A stretch of 64,000 nt of DNA from Candidatus Anaerostipes excrementavium (GTDB lineage: Bacteria > Bacillota > Clostridia > Lachnospirales > Lachnospiraceae). Positions within the stretch are counted from its first letter, which is position 1, and each line of letters starts with the position of its first letter. A program made the position numbers and the translations under genes. The DNA is taken from positions 1-64,000 of the forward strand of contig DXEM01000031.1 in assembly GCA_019114985.1 (NCBI GenBank), given 5' to 3'. Positions 1 to 9,113 of the stretch are shown in pieces. The notes below the pieces were generated by a model. The model did no database searches and was not told the origin of the DNA. It saw nothing but the letters and a program-made list of their open reading frames with translations.

Positions 1-281
1 TCAAAGCATCCGGAGATTCTTCTTTTAAATATCTGCAGAACGTATATACCAATCATGAAATCAATAATCAGAGCATGTCCATCGGACTGGCAGTCAGCGA
101 AATCGCATTAGGTGATAAAGGAGTCAGCCGCGTGCATGGCGGAGGATTTGCAGGTACGATTCAGGCATTTGTACCAAATGAGATTACAGGAATGTACAAA
201 AAAACAATGGAAAATGTATTTGGCCAGGGCGCTTGCCACATTTTGAAGGTGCGCAAATACGGAGGAATGAAGGTTTTATAA
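1..281 (+). CDS. galK: galactokinase, C-terminal part (cut by window edge)
   Basis: Only the last ~92 codons are present; the reading frame is open from base 3. The protein phosphorylates galactose to galactose-1-phosphate in the Leloir pathway. The fragment carries the third GHMP-kinase motif as RVHGGGFAGT, which closes the ATP/sugar site, and ends in the usual galactokinase tail (KVRKYGGM). galM starts 1 nt after its stop, followed by galT and galE, so the assignment rests on both motif and operon. The promoter and N-terminus lie outside the window. Confidence 0.93.
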   Translation, partial: KASGDSSFKYLQNVYTNHEINNQSMSIGLAVSEIALGDKGVSRVHGGGFAGTIQAFVPNEITGMYKKTMENVFGQGACHILKVRKYGGMKVL

Positions 282-282
282 A

Positions 283-1299
283 ATGACAAAAGTAGAGATT
301 ACAGGACAGAAAGATAACAGGATCGTATTTTTTGAACTATCCAATGAAGAATTAAGAGTAAAAGCAACCAATTTGGGCTGTCATATTTTATCCATCTTTG
401 CAAAGGACCGCAGCGGCAAGGCCGAGGATGTGGTTCTTGGACTGGAAGATTTGGAAGACTGTTACCATGACGGAACTTATATGGGAGCAGTGGTTGGAAG
501 AGTAGCGAATCGTATTGGCGGAGCAAAATTTGACTTAAACGGAGAGACATATCATCTTGCTGCCAATAACGGACCAAACAGCCTTCATGGCGGAAACGCA
601 GGATTTGATCAGAAAGTATTTGAATATGAAATTCTCGAAAACGGAGTGCGTTTTATTTACCTTTCCCCGGACGGAGAAGAAGGATACCCTGGAAGCATGT
701 ACTTAAAAGTTACCTATTTACTGGAAGGGAATACCTTGAAACTGAAATATGATGCGGTTTCTGATCAGGATACCTTGGTAAATATCACAAATCATACATA
801 TTTTAATCTGACCGGAGGAAAAGATAAAATCTATCATCACCAATTAAAGGTAGCGGCAGATCAGTTTGCATGTGTGGATGCAGATTGTCTTGCAACGGGA
901 GAGTTCCGTGATGTGGATGGTACACCGTTTGATTTCCGTCAGTTCCATGAGATTGGAGAACGGATTGAGGAAGAAGAGGAACAGCTTAAGCTGGCAGGAG
1001 GCTATGATCATTCCTTCGTGTTTGACAGCTCCGAAGATCAGGCGGAACTTTACGATCCGGAATCCGGACGAAAACTGGTGATCTCTACAACGCTGCCGGC
1101 GATGCAGGTTTACACGGGCAACTTTTTAGCGGGCAGTGCCAATGGAAAACATGGAAAACCTTATGAAAATCGAGATGGAGTTGCGCTTGAAACACAATTT
1201 TTGCCGAACTCTATTCATATTGAAAAAGAACCAAAAGTGATTTTAAGAAAAGGAGAACAGTATCAATCTGAAACTTCTTTTAGATTTGAGGTGGAATAG
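283..1299 (+). CDS. galM: aldose 1-epimerase (galactose mutarotase)
   Basis: Interconverts alpha and beta anomers of galactose so that galactokinase can use the sugar. The 338-aa length is normal for the family. Visible family motifs are RVANRIGG near residue 70, NSLHGG near residue 100 (first catalytic His), NHTYFNL near residue 170 (second catalytic His) and LETQFLPNS near residue 305 (catalytic Glu). No signal peptide, so it is cytoplasmic. The start is one base after the galK stop, with AAGG about 9 nt upstream, and the end runs into the galT ribosome site. Translational coupling within a gal operon is likely. Confidence 0.95.
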   Translation: MTKVEITGQKDNRIVFFELSNEELRVKATNLGCHILSIFAKDRSGKAEDVVLGLEDLEDCYHDGTYMGAVVGRVANRIGGAKFDLNGETYHLAANNGPNSLHGGNAGFDQKVFEYEILENGVRFIYLSPDGEEGYPGSMYLKVTYLLEGNTLKLKYDAVSDQDTLVNITNHTYFNLTGGKDKIYHHQLKVAADQFACVDADCLATGEFRDVDGTPFDFRQFHEIGERIEEEEEQLKLAGGYDHSFVFDSSEDQAELYDPESGRKLVISTTLPAMQVYTGNFLAGSANGKHGKPYENRDGVALETQFLPNSIHIEKEPKVILRKGEQYQSETSFRFEVE

Positions 1300-1300
1300 C

Positions 1301-2797
1301 ATGAACCTGGAAAAAGAAATTGCGAAACTTGTAGAATATGGATTGCAAAAAGAATTAATAGAACCGGAAGATAAAACTTTTGTAATCAATCAATATTTAG
1401 AGATCTTTCGTTTGGATGAATACAGCGAACCGGACATTTCCGGAGAAGAGATCATTTTAGAAGATATCCTGAGTCACTTGCTTGATGCGGCATATGACCG
1501 GCAGATCATCAAAAGCCAGGATATTGTTACCAGAGATTTGTTTGATACAAAATTAATGGGAGTATTGGTGGACAAACCAAGTCATGTTATCAGGAAATTC
1601 TGGAATCTGTATGAGCAGAGTCCGGAGACAGCGACCGATTATTTTTACAAATTCAGTCAGGACACGGACTATATTCGAAGATATCGAATCAAAAAAGATA
1701 TGCGCTGGACGGTAGAAAGTCCGTATGGAACCATTGATGTAACGATCAACCTTTCCAAACCGGAGAAAGATCCGAAAGCGATTGCGGCAGCAAAGAACGC
1801 AAAACAAAGTTCTTATCCGAAATGTCAGCTTTGCATGGAAAATGAAGGATACGCAGGAAGGATGAATCATCCGGCAAGACAGAATCATCGAATCATTCCA
1901 TTGACGATCAATGACAGCAAATGGGGATTCCAGTACTCTCCATATGTGTATTACAACGAGCATTGTATTGTATTTAACGGAGAGCACATTCCGATGAAAA
2001 TCGATCGGAATGCATTCCGCAAGTTATTTGACTTTGTGAAACAATTCCCACATTATTTCCTTGGTTCCAATGCGGATCTTCCGATTGTGGGAGGCTCTAT
2101 TTTGACCCACGACCATTTCCAAGGAGGACATTATGAGTTTGCCATGGAAAGAGCGGAGATCGAAAAGGAAATTCAAATTCCGGGGTATGAAGATGTGGAA
2201 GCAGGAATCGTTCACTGGCCATTGTCTGTAATCCGAATCCGCTGCAAAGATGAAAATCGCCTGATTGATCTGGCAGATCATATTCTGACAAAGTGGAGAG
2301 GATATACGGACGAGGAAGCATTCGTTTTTGCCGAGACAGATGGGGAACCTCATAATACAATTACTCCGATTGCAAGGAAAAAAGGCGATGTTTACGAATT
2401 GGATCTGACGCTTCGCAATAATATAACGACAGAGGAATGTCCTTTGGGACTTTATCATCCACATAACGAATATCACCATATTAAAAAAGAAAATATCGGA
2501 CTGATTGAGGTCATGGGACTTGCAGTGCTTCCTTCCAGACTGAAAAAAGAAATGGAATTGCTGGCAGATTGTCTGGTGCGCAAAGAGCCGCTGGAAAACT
2601 ACGAAGAATTGGAGAAACATATTGACTGGGCGCGTGGTTTTATGCCAAAATATAGTGAGATAAACCAGGAAAATGTTATGGATATCCTGAAAGAAGAGAT
2701 TGGTCAGGTATTCGTAAAAGTTCTGGAAGATGCAGGAGTTTATAAATGTACGAAAGAAGGAAGAGAAGCCTTCGATCGATTTATAAAGACGTTATAG
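1301..2797 (+). CDS. galT: UDP-glucose--hexose-1-phosphate uridylyltransferase, class II GalT
   Basis: Transfers UMP from UDP-glucose to galactose-1-phosphate, the central Leloir step. At 498 aa it belongs to the long Gram-positive GalT type (as in Bacillus and Lactobacillus), not the ~350-aa E. coli type. The segment [10 protein letters not shown] carries the conserved histidines, and a [10 protein letters not shown] cysteine motif lies near residue 180. I chose ATG 1301 over the upstream ATG 1286 because GAGGTGG at 1288-1294 is correctly spaced for it and ATG 1286 would overlap galM. It starts one base after the galM stop and ends 16 nt before galE. Confidence 0.95.
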   Translation: MNLEKEIAKLVEYGLQKELIEPEDKTFVINQYLEIFRLDEYSEPDISGEEIILEDILSHLLDAAYDRQIIKSQDIVTRDLFDTKLMGVLVDKPSHVIRKFWNLYEQSPETATDYFYKFSQDTDYIRRYRIKKDMRWTVESPYGTIDVTINLSKPEKDPKAIAAAKNAKQSSYPKCQLCMENEGYAGRMNHPARQNHRIIPLTINDSKWGFQYSPYVYYNEHCIVFNGEHIPMKIDRNAFRKLFDFVKQFPHYFLGSNADLPIVGGSILTHDHFQGGHYEFAMERAEIEKEIQIPGYEDVEAGIVHWPLSVIRIRCKDENRLIDLADHILTKWRGYTDEEAFVFAETDGEPHNTITPIARKKGDVYELDLTLRNNITTEECPLGLYHPHNEYHHIKKENIGLIEVMGLAVLPSRLKKEMELLADCLVRKEPLENYEELEKHIDWARGFMPKYSEINQENVMDILKEEIGQVFVKVLEDAGVYKCTKEGREAFDRFIKTL

Positions 2798-2813
2798 AAA
2801 GGCGGATGAGAGT

Positions 2814-3806
2814 ATGAAGATTTTAGTGTTAGGCGGAGCCGGATACATTGGTTCCCACACGGTTTATGAACTGATTGACGCAGGAGAAGAGGTTGTCATC
2901 ATTGACAATCTGGAAACCGGTCATATCGAAGCAGTGCATCCAAAGGCAAAGTTTTATCAGGGAGACTTAAGAAACCGTGAGTTTGTTGACAGTGTGTTGG
3001 ATCAGGAGAAAGATATCGATGCAGTGATTCACTTTGCGGCAAATTCTTTAGTCGGAGAAAGTATGGTAAAACCACTGAAATATTATGATAATAATATGTG
3101 CGGAACCAAGACGATGCTGGAATCCCTGGTGGCTCATGGAATTGATAAGATTGTCTTTTCTTCCACAGCTGCAACTTACGGAGAGCCGGAAAAAGTGCCG
3201 ATTCTTGAAACCGATAAGACAGAACCGACCAATACTTATGGAGAGACCAAACTTTCTATGGAAAAGATGTTCAAATGGGTTGGAAAGGCTCATGGACTTC
3301 GCTATGTATCCCTTCGTTACTTCAATGCATGCGGCGCTCATGTAAGCGGAGAGATCGGGGAAGCGCATAATCCGGAGACACATCTGATTCCGTTGATTCT
3401 CCAGGTGCCGAACGGACAGCGTGAAGCCATTAGTATTTTCGGAACCGATTATGATACAAAAGACGGTACTTGTGTCAGAGATTACATCCATGTAACGGAC
3501 CTTGCTCAGGCACATATCCTGGCGGTAAAATACTTGATGAAAGGAAATGAAAGCAACATTTTCAATCTTGGAAATGGAGTTGGATTTACGGTAAAAGAAG
3601 TAATCGAGACAGCCAGAAAAGTAACCGGAAAACCAATCAAGGCAGTAGAGGAAGAACGCCGCGCAGGCGATCCTGCAACATTGATTGCTTCCAGCGAGAA
3701 AGCGCAGACGGTATTAGGATGGAAACCGGAACATGCGGATCTGGAAGAAATCATTGCGACAGCATGGAAGTGGCACAGCACTCATCCAAATGGATATGCA
3801 AAATAG
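2814..3806 (+). CDS. galE: UDP-glucose 4-epimerase
   Basis: Interconverts UDP-galactose and UDP-glucose with tightly bound NAD, closing the Leloir cycle and also supplying UDP-Gal for envelope sugars. This is an extended SDR protein of 330 aa. It has the Rossmann glycine motif GGAGYIGSH at residues 7-15, the catalytic pair Y142xxxK146 in TYGETK, and the RYFNACGAH segment typical of GalE. AAAGGCGG lies upstream of the ATG. It is the last gene of the gal operon, closed by the hairpin at 3839. Confidence 0.96.
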   Translation: MKILVLGGAGYIGSHTVYELIDAGEEVVIIDNLETGHIEAVHPKAKFYQGDLRNREFVDSVLDQEKDIDAVIHFAANSLVGESMVKPLKYYDNNMCGTKTMLESLVAHGIDKIVFSSTAATYGEPEKVPILETDKTEPTNTYGETKLSMEKMFKWVGKAHGLRYVSLRYFNACGAHVSGEIGEAHNPETHLIPLILQVPNGQREAISIFGTDYDTKDGTCVRDYIHVTDLAQAHILAVKYLMKGNESNIFNLGNGVGFTVKEVIETARKVTGKPIKAVEEERRAGDPATLIASSEKAQTVLGWKPEHADLEEIIATAWKWHSTHPNGYAK

Positions 3807-3838
3807 ATAAAAACAAAAAATGTAAATTTTCCCAAAAG

Positions 3839-3875
3839 AAAATCGCTGAAGCTGTGACACTTCAGCGATTTTTTG
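3839..3875 (+). terminator. rho-independent terminator after galE
   Basis: A perfect 11-bp stem (AATCGCTGAAG at 3841-3851 with its complement at 3860-3870, 8-nt loop) is flanked by A-rich and T-rich tracts. It can therefore terminate galE and, read on the other strand, the convergent nitroreductase. Confidence 0.9.
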
Positions 3876-3887
3876 ACATAATATTTT

Positions 3888-4574
3888 TTATTGTGGATCT
3901 TCTTTCCACTGGAAGTTCTCTGTTCCGGCGCCTATTTCAAAGTGGTATTTTGCAATTCCGAGATCTGTTTTGCTGTAAAAACCAATGCCTGCTTTTAAAG
4001 AAACGGTCTGATCCTCATGCAATGTAAAATAAAATTTTTGCTGATTCATCGCGGTTGGCGCTAAAAGCGCTGCCTCTACACCGTTTCGAAACCATTCCGG
4101 AGAGTCGTCGGTAAGATTGGATACATCCTTGGCAGATTTGGATTTGTGAGTATGTCCTTCATTTTTTCCATATCCGATGGCAATCACCATATAGACTTTT
4201 TCATCTTTTTCTAATTGATAAGCACTTTTGACCTTGCCGTATGTCATTGCGACCCAGCAGGTATTCAGTCCGAGCTGCTGCGCCCTTAAAACGATTCTTT
4301 CCCCATAATAACCACATAATATTTCGTCGCTGCCATCCTTTTTTCCGATAACGGCGATATAATTTTCTACACCGGAAAACTTCCCGAAGTGTGCCATAAA
4401 GCCGTGAAAAGCTTTGGGTTCGCCAAGGACCAGCTGCATATGCAGACCACTTGCCTGATTGTATTCCTGAAGGAGAGATGATAATTCATCTTTTATATCG
4501 CCTTCGATTTTCTGGCTGGTATAGGAACGCACGGAATGTCGTGTTTTTATTGCTTCTAAGAGATCCATGTTCAT
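3888..4574 (-). CDS. nitroreductase-family protein, FMN-dependent
   Basis: A 228-aa protein of the NAD(P)H:FMN nitroreductase fold. The N-terminus ETIKxRHSVR-like segment (IKTRHSVRSY) binds FMN phosphate. LRAQQLGLNTCWVAM near residue 95 and the C-terminal APTAMNQQKF segment are family hallmarks. No substrate can be inferred. GGAAGGGGG precedes the ATG, and the promoter is the extended -10 at 4606-4614. It is a monocistronic gene convergent with galE, sharing the bidirectional terminator. A second, longer nitroreductase-fold protein lies at 8187. Confidence 0.85.
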   Translation of the reverse strand: MNMDLLEAIKTRHSVRSYTSQKIEGDIKDELSSLLQEYNQASGLHMQLVLGEPKAFHGFMAHFGKFSGVENYIAVIGKKDGSDEILCGYYGERIVLRAQQLGLNTCWVAMTYGKVKSAYQLEKDEKVYMVIAIGYGKNEGHTHKSKSAKDVSNLTDDSPEWFRNGVEAALLAPTAMNQQKFYFTLHEDQTVSLKAGIGFYSKTDLGIAKYHFEIGAGTENFQWKEDPQ

Positions 4575-4605
4575 TCCCCCTTCCGTTTAAGAACAGATTT
4601 GTTAT

Positions 4606-4614
4606 ATTATATCA
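4606..4614 (-). promoter_or_regulatory. extended -10 promoter for the nitroreductase
   Basis: On the minus strand TGATATAAT forms an extended -10 element, 32 nt upstream of the start codon. No good -35 box is visible, which is common with extended -10 promoters. Confidence 0.55.
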
Positions 4615-4693
4615 TATAAATTGCAGAAAGTCCCAAGAATACGGAAAGGAAAATTAGAAAATCTCATCTTTTTTAGGAAAATTCCCATTTTGA

Positions 4694-4721
4694 ACCAGAT
4701 CAGAGATTTTATCATATATTA
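4694..4721 (+). promoter_or_regulatory. sigma-K-like promoter of dpaA
   Basis: The sequence reads AC (4694-4695), a 17-nt spacer, then CATATATTA (4713-4721). This matches the Bacillus sigma-K pattern AC-N16/17-CATANNNTA. It lies 30 nt upstream of dpaA, whose orthologues (spoVF operon) are sigma-K dependent in the mother cell. No vegetative promoter with better agreement is visible in the gap. Confidence 0.65.
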
Positions 4722-4751
4722 ATGAAGAAACAATGAAAAGGAAAGGAATTT

Positions 4752-5633
4752 ATGAAGTATGATTTTGCAGTCGTCGGCGGCGACCGCAGGCAGGTGTATC
4801 TGGCAAATTATTTGAAAAATCGACGATATCAAGTCATTTTATATGGTACAGAAAAGAAAGATCTGGATCCCGGATGCCGTCAGGCCGGAAGTTTTCTGGA
4901 AGCCATCATGAATGCGGATAATATCATTGGGCCCATCGTATTTTCAAAAGATGAAATCAGCCTGACTTCTCCGGAGATGGGAGAAGGATTGTTGTTGGAA
5001 GAATTTCTGGCTAAGATAAAAAAAGGGCAGAGTGTTTTTGGCGGATGTATCTCGGATATGGTTCGAAAACAATGCGAGGAGAATGGTATTGAAGTCTATG
5101 ATTTTATGAAAATGGATGACGTAGCCGTCTTTAATGCGATTGCAACAGCGGAGGGAGCGATTGTAAAAGCGATGGAATTAAAGCCAATCAATCTTCATGG
5201 AAGTCAATGCCTTGTGCTTGGCTATGGAAGATGTGGGAAAGTGCTGGCGGATAAATTAAAAGGACTGGGAGCGAAAGTAACGGTATGTGCCAGGAGTGCG
5301 ACTGCCAGAAGTCAGTGTATTGCTTTTGGGTTGGATTGTTTGGAATTTGACAGTCTGGAAAGATGTATCCTGCGGTATGATTATATTTTCAACACGGTAC
5401 CGGCTATGGTACTAAAGTACCTTGAGCTGAAACGGATGGCGAGAGATGCGTGTATCATAGATATTGCTTCTGCACCGGGAGGCGTCGACCGGGAAGCAGC
5501 CCGAAAACTGGGCGTTCAAGCCTATCTATGTCCGAGTCTGCCGGGGATTTATGCGCCAAAGTCCTCTGGTATCCGATTGGCTCAAAAGGTTTTGGAATTG
5601 AAGGGGAGAGATGATGATGAAGTTAGGAAATAA
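4752..5633 (+). CDS. dpaA: dipicolinate synthase subunit A
   Basis: Subunit A of the enzyme that oxidises dihydrodipicolinate (lysine pathway) to dipicolinic acid, the calcium-chelating spore-core solute. It acts in the mother cell of sporulating cells. The 293-aa length is normal. The N-terminus VVGGDRRQVYLANYL is a DpaA hallmark, and a second Rossmann nucleotide-binding motif LGYGRCGKVLA sits near residue 160. AAGGAA precedes the ATG. It overlaps dpaB by 23 nt, indicating co-translation of the two subunits. Likely sigma-K control from the promoter at 4694-4721. Confidence 0.93.
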   Translation: MKYDFAVVGGDRRQVYLANYLKNRRYQVILYGTEKKDLDPGCRQAGSFLEAIMNADNIIGPIVFSKDEISLTSPEMGEGLLLEEFLAKIKKGQSVFGGCISDMVRKQCEENGIEVYDFMKMDDVAVFNAIATAEGAIVKAMELKPINLHGSQCLVLGYGRCGKVLADKLKGLGAKVTVCARSATARSQCIAFGLDCLEFDSLERCILRYDYIFNTVPAMVLKYLELKRMARDACIIDIASAPGGVDREAARKLGVQAYLCPSLPGIYAPKSSGIRLAQKVLELKGRDDDEVRK

Positions 5634-6219
5634 GCGGATCGGTGTGGCGATGACCGGTTCTTTTTGTACTTTCGCAAAAGCAATTGGCAAGATAGAAGAT
5701 TTGGTGGAGGAAGGAGCAAAAGTACAAACGATATTTTCCGATGCTGCGCAGGTCATTGACAGCCGCTTTGGAAAAGCCAAAGATTTTGTCAGCAAAGTTA
5801 CAGAGATTACTGGACAGGAGCCAATGAGGACAATCGAGCAGGCGGAGGTCATCGGACCGACCGCATGTTTTGATCTGGTGGTGATTCTTCCTTGTACCGG
5901 CAATACGATGGCAAAGCTGGCAAATGGGATTACGGATACGCCGGTTTTAATGGCGGCGAAAGCCCATTTGAGAAATGGGAAACCATTATTGATCTCTATG
6001 GCAACCAATGATGCCATGGGAATGAATTTTAGAAATATTGGGCATCTTTTCAATTGTAAAAACGTTTATTTTGTTCCTTTTGGGCAAGATGATCCGATCA
6101 AAAAGCCAAATTCCATGATTGCGGAAACAGATCTGTTAATTCCGGCGATGCTGGAAGCCCTGAAAGGACGGCAGATTCAGCCGGTCATTGGAAATTGGAA
6201 GATGCAGGGAAAAAAATAG
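5611..6219 (+). CDS. dpaB: dipicolinate synthase subunit B
   Basis: Flavoprotein-fold partner of DpaA. It begins KRIGVAMTGSFCTF, the FMN-binding loop of this family, and contains PCTGNTMAKLANGITDTP near residue 95, typical of the phosphopantothenoylcysteine-decarboxylase-like fold. Three consecutive ATG codons stand at 5611, 5614 and 5617. The ribosome site GGGGAG at 5603-5608 favours 5614 or 5617, so up to two residues may be absent. It overlaps the dpaA end and is followed 15 nt later by asnB, suggesting a three-gene sporulation transcript. Confidence 0.92.
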   Translation: MMMKLGNKRIGVAMTGSFCTFAKAIGKIEDLVEEGAKVQTIFSDAAQVIDSRFGKAKDFVSKVTEITGQEPMRTIEQAEVIGPTACFDLVVILPCTGNTMAKLANGITDTPVLMAAKAHLRNGKPLLISMATNDAMGMNFRNIGHLFNCKNVYFVPFGQDDPIKKPNSMIAETDLLIPAMLEALKGRQIQPVIGNWKMQGKK

Positions 6220-6234
6220 AAGAGGTGAGAAGCT

Positions 6235-8088
6235 ATGTGCGGCATTGCAGGATTTTCCAATCCGAAAGAAAAGTATCAGAAGACGTCGGATGTTTGGATG
6301 AAAATATTGAATACCATGAATCAGGTACAGAAACATCGAGGACCGGATGATGAAGGAACCTATCTGGATGAGGGCTGTGGTTTGGCTCACGTGCGGCTTT
6401 CGATCATTGATTTGAAAAATGGGCATCAGCCGATGCTTCGAAAGAAAGACCAAAACGAATGTGCCGTCATTTTTAATGGAGAGATCTACAACATGGTTCC
6501 GTTAAAACAGGAATTGGAACGAAAAGGAGCCAGATTCCAAACGACCAGCGATACGGAAGTCATTTTGGTCGGATATATGAGATATGGAATATCATTCATT
6601 GAGAAATTAAATGGGATTTTTGCGATCGCCATATGGGATGGTGCGTTGGAAAAATTATATTTGATTCGAGATCGTTTGGGGGTAAAGCCTTTATTTTATT
6701 GCAGAAGGGGAGATACTTTGGTATTTTCCTCTGAATTAAAGGGACTGTTCCAATATCCCGGAATTGAACCTGTGATTGACCGGGAAGGTCTTGGAGAAGT
6801 GTTTGGATTAGGACCTGCCAAGACTTATGGAAAAGGAGTTTTCCGTGGGGTGTTGGAAGTGCTCCCGGGACATTTTTTAGAGTATGGAAAGGAAGGTCTT
6901 AAGGATCAGGCGTATTGGAAATTGGAAGCAAAGCAGCATGAAGACACACCGGAACAAACCGTGGAGAAAACATCATGGCTGATCCACGACGCAGTGAAAC
7001 TGCAGATGCTTTCTGATATTCCGATTTGTACGTTTTTATCCGGAGGGGTAGACAGCAGTTTGGTTACTTCCATCTGTGCCAAGGAGCTTCATAAAGAAGG
7101 CAAACAATTAAATACGTTTTCTTTTGATTTTCGGAACAATCATCAATATTTTCAGGCCAACGCTTTTCAGCCTTCTGAGGATCGGCCGTGGGTCGATCGG
7201 ATGGTAGAATATGCAGACACCCATCACACTTATTTGGAATGTGAAAATACGAATTTGATTTCTAATTTGTATCAGGCAGTGGAGGCAAGAGATCTTCCGT
7301 GTATGGCAGACGTGGAATCTTCTATGTTGTATTTCTGTTCTAAGGTGGTCAAAGACAACAAGGTCACGCTGACCGGGGAATGTGCGGATGAAATCTTTGG
7401 CGGTTATCCGTGGTTTCACAAAAAAGAATGTTTTGAGGCCGATTGTTTTCCTTGGTCGATGGATATGGAGCCGCGGAAGGCATTGCTGCGGGATGATATT
7501 CTAGGAAAAGTAGATTTGGAAGCCTACTCTAAAGCGGCATATCAGAAAACGATAGATGAAACGCCGGCGCTTGATGGGGAAGATCCCCTGGAAGCCAGAA
7601 GAAGAGAGATTTCTTATTTGAACCTTCGATGGTTTATGGTGACGCTTCTGGATCGTATGGATCGTACCAGCATGTATTCCGGATTGGAGGCCAGAGTACC
7701 TTTTGCGGATCATCGAATTGTGGAATACCTTTATAATGTGCCGTGGGAGTTAAAATGTTTCAACGGCGAGGCAAAAGGCTTGCTTCGGGCGGCAGGAAGA
7801 GAAGATTTGCCGAAAGAAGTATTGTATCGGAGGAAAAGTCCATATCCAAAGACCTATGACCCGAATTATGAGAGACTTTTGGCAGATGAATTAAGGCAGG
7901 TCATGAGACAAAAAGAAGCGCCGATCAATCAGCTGATTGATTTGAAAAAGACAGAACGTTTCTTGGAAAGTCCAAAGGATTATGGAAGGCCATGGTATGG
8001 ACAGTTAATGGCAGGCCCTCAGATGATTGCCTATCTGCTTCAAATCAATTACTGGCTGGAGCATTATAAGATTCGTTTGGAAATATAA
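6235..8088 (+). CDS. asnB: glutamine-hydrolysing asparagine synthetase
   Basis: ATP-dependent amidation of aspartate using glutamine. The protein starts MCGIAGF, so Cys2 becomes the N-terminal nucleophile of the class II glutaminase domain (residues 1-~210; RLSIID and NGEIYN motifs). The synthetase domain carries the pyrophosphate loop LSGGVDSS near residue 265 and TGECADEIFGGYPW near residue 380. Length 617 aa, normal. AGAGGTGAG precedes the ATG. It lies only 15 nt after dpaB with no visible promoter, so co-expression during sporulation is inferred, comparable to the sporulation-specific AsnO of B. subtilis. Confidence 0.94.
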   Translation: MCGIAGFSNPKEKYQKTSDVWMKILNTMNQVQKHRGPDDEGTYLDEGCGLAHVRLSIIDLKNGHQPMLRKKDQNECAVIFNGEIYNMVPLKQELERKGARFQTTSDTEVILVGYMRYGISFIEKLNGIFAIAIWDGALEKLYLIRDRLGVKPLFYCRRGDTLVFSSELKGLFQYPGIEPVIDREGLGEVFGLGPAKTYGKGVFRGVLEVLPGHFLEYGKEGLKDQAYWKLEAKQHEDTPEQTVEKTSWLIHDAVKLQMLSDIPICTFLSGGVDSSLVTSICAKELHKEGKQLNTFSFDFRNNHQYFQANAFQPSEDRPWVDRMVEYADTHHTYLECENTNLISNLYQAVEARDLPCMADVESSMLYFCSKVVKDNKVTLTGECADEIFGGYPWFHKKECFEADCFPWSMDMEPRKALLRDDILGKVDLEAYSKAAYQKTIDETPALDGEDPLEARRREISYLNLRWFMVTLLDRMDRTSMYSGLEARVPFADHRIVEYLYNVPWELKCFNGEAKGLLRAAGREDLPKEVLYRRKSPYPKTYDPNYERLLADELRQVMRQKEAPINQLIDLKKTERFLESPKDYGRPWYGQLMAGPQMIAYLLQINYWLEHYKIRLEI

Positions 8089-8131
8089 GAAAAGAAAAAT
8101 GTAAGAATGAACGGATTTCTTCTCTATGTTG

Positions 8132-8140
8132 TGATATAAT
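8132..8140 (+). promoter_or_regulatory. extended -10 promoter for the 8187 gene
   Basis: TGATATAAT is an extended -10 element 46 nt upstream of the start codon, in the short gap after asnB. The -35 region is poor. Confidence 0.55.
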
Positions 8141-8186
8141 AGCTCTAGACAAAGATTGGAACAAGAGAAAAAGGAGGCGGTGAACA

Positions 8187-9053
8187 ATGGATTACAGACA
8201 AAGCATTGCAAACAAGTATTCAGTACGAGATTACAAAGACAAAACCATCGATGCCAAAACAGCAAAAGAGATCAGGGACTATGCCAGGACCTGTCCGAAG
8301 CTCGTAGAAGATATTGCGGTGGATATTCGATTTATGGACTACGATATGGTTTATCGCCAGTTGGATGGCTTTGCAGGCTACAAAGGAATCATGATCCAGG
8401 CTCCTCATTATGCGATTCTTCTTTCAGAAAAGAAAGATCACTATATTGAAAATGCAGGATATGTAGGGGAAGGGATTTCCTTGAAAGCCAATGAATTAGG
8501 CGTTTCTTCCTGCTGGATCACATTTGAAGACAGCAAGACGGTCATCCATAAGCTGAATCTTGTAACGGACAAAGAGGTCGTAGGAATCCTTGCGCTTGGA
8601 TATGGAAAGAAAGCAAGGAAGATCACAACAGGCGCAGTGCAGACCGGCGGTAATTATACCCAGGCAGATATGAAGAAGAAGGCGTCTCTGGGAGCAGGAA
8701 GGCTGCCATTGCAGAAAATTGTTTATATTGATCAGTGGGGACAGGAAGCGGATGTGGATACATTGACAGAACGTGCGCTGTATGACCCGATGGATTACGC
8801 AAGAAGGGCCCCTTCTACATTGAATCGTCAGCCGTGGAGATTCTTGATTGACGGATCAAAGATCATATTAGCTGTGCGGGATGATGAGGAGACCAATGAA
8901 TATGAAGAGCAGATTGATGCCGGAATCGCTATGCTGTATTTTGAAGGCGTGATTGAGCAGTCTCTGTGCCAGATTCAGTGGAAATTAGGACCGGCAGATC
9001 TGGACTATCAGATTCCGGAAGAATATAAGGTGGTTGCGACCTGCGAGGTATAG
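8187..9053 (+). CDS. putative nitroreductase, tandem-repeat (TM1586-like) type
   Basis: A 288-aa protein resembling the TM-nitroreductase family, where two half-size nitroreductase-like modules are fused. Module one starts SIANKYSVRDYKDK (FMN phosphate contact) and includes GEGISLKANELGVSSCW near residue 95. Module two contains YARRAPSTLNRQPWRF near residue 210, the counterpart of the APS/NxQPW segment of ordinary nitroreductases. AAGGAGG is ideally placed before the ATG. It has its own extended -10 promoter and a terminator that also serves the convergent helicase. Substrate unknown. Confidence 0.8.
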   Translation: MDYRQSIANKYSVRDYKDKTIDAKTAKEIRDYARTCPKLVEDIAVDIRFMDYDMVYRQLDGFAGYKGIMIQAPHYAILLSEKKDHYIENAGYVGEGISLKANELGVSSCWITFEDSKTVIHKLNLVTDKEVVGILALGYGKKARKITTGAVQTGGNYTQADMKKKASLGAGRLPLQKIVYIDQWGQEADVDTLTERALYDPMDYARRAPSTLNRQPWRFLIDGSKIILAVRDDEETNEYEEQIDAGIAMLYFEGVIEQSLCQIQWKLGPADLDYQIPEEYKVVATCEV

Positions 9054-9078
9054 AGAAGATATCTTGATATAGAGGGAA

Positions 9079-9113
9079 AAAGGTTCGATGAAGGAATTCA
9101 TCGGACCTTTTCT
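9079..9113. terminator. bidirectional terminator between nitroreductase and helicase
   Basis: A 13-bp stem (9079-9091 with 9098-9110, one G-T wobble) with a 6-nt loop has an A-rich left flank and TTTTCT on the right, so it can work on both strands. The helicase stop codon (9098-9100) lies inside the right arm. Confidence 0.85.

Noticed and set aside
2024-2620. 198-codon minus-strand open frame inside galT
   Set aside because: Antisense shadow of a strongly conserved gene; no ribosome site and odd composition rich in Phe, Ile and Cys.
3888-9053. Mobile-element origin for the two nitroreductases
   Set aside because: No transposase, integrase, terminal repeats or marked base-composition change around them, and they are of different subfamilies.
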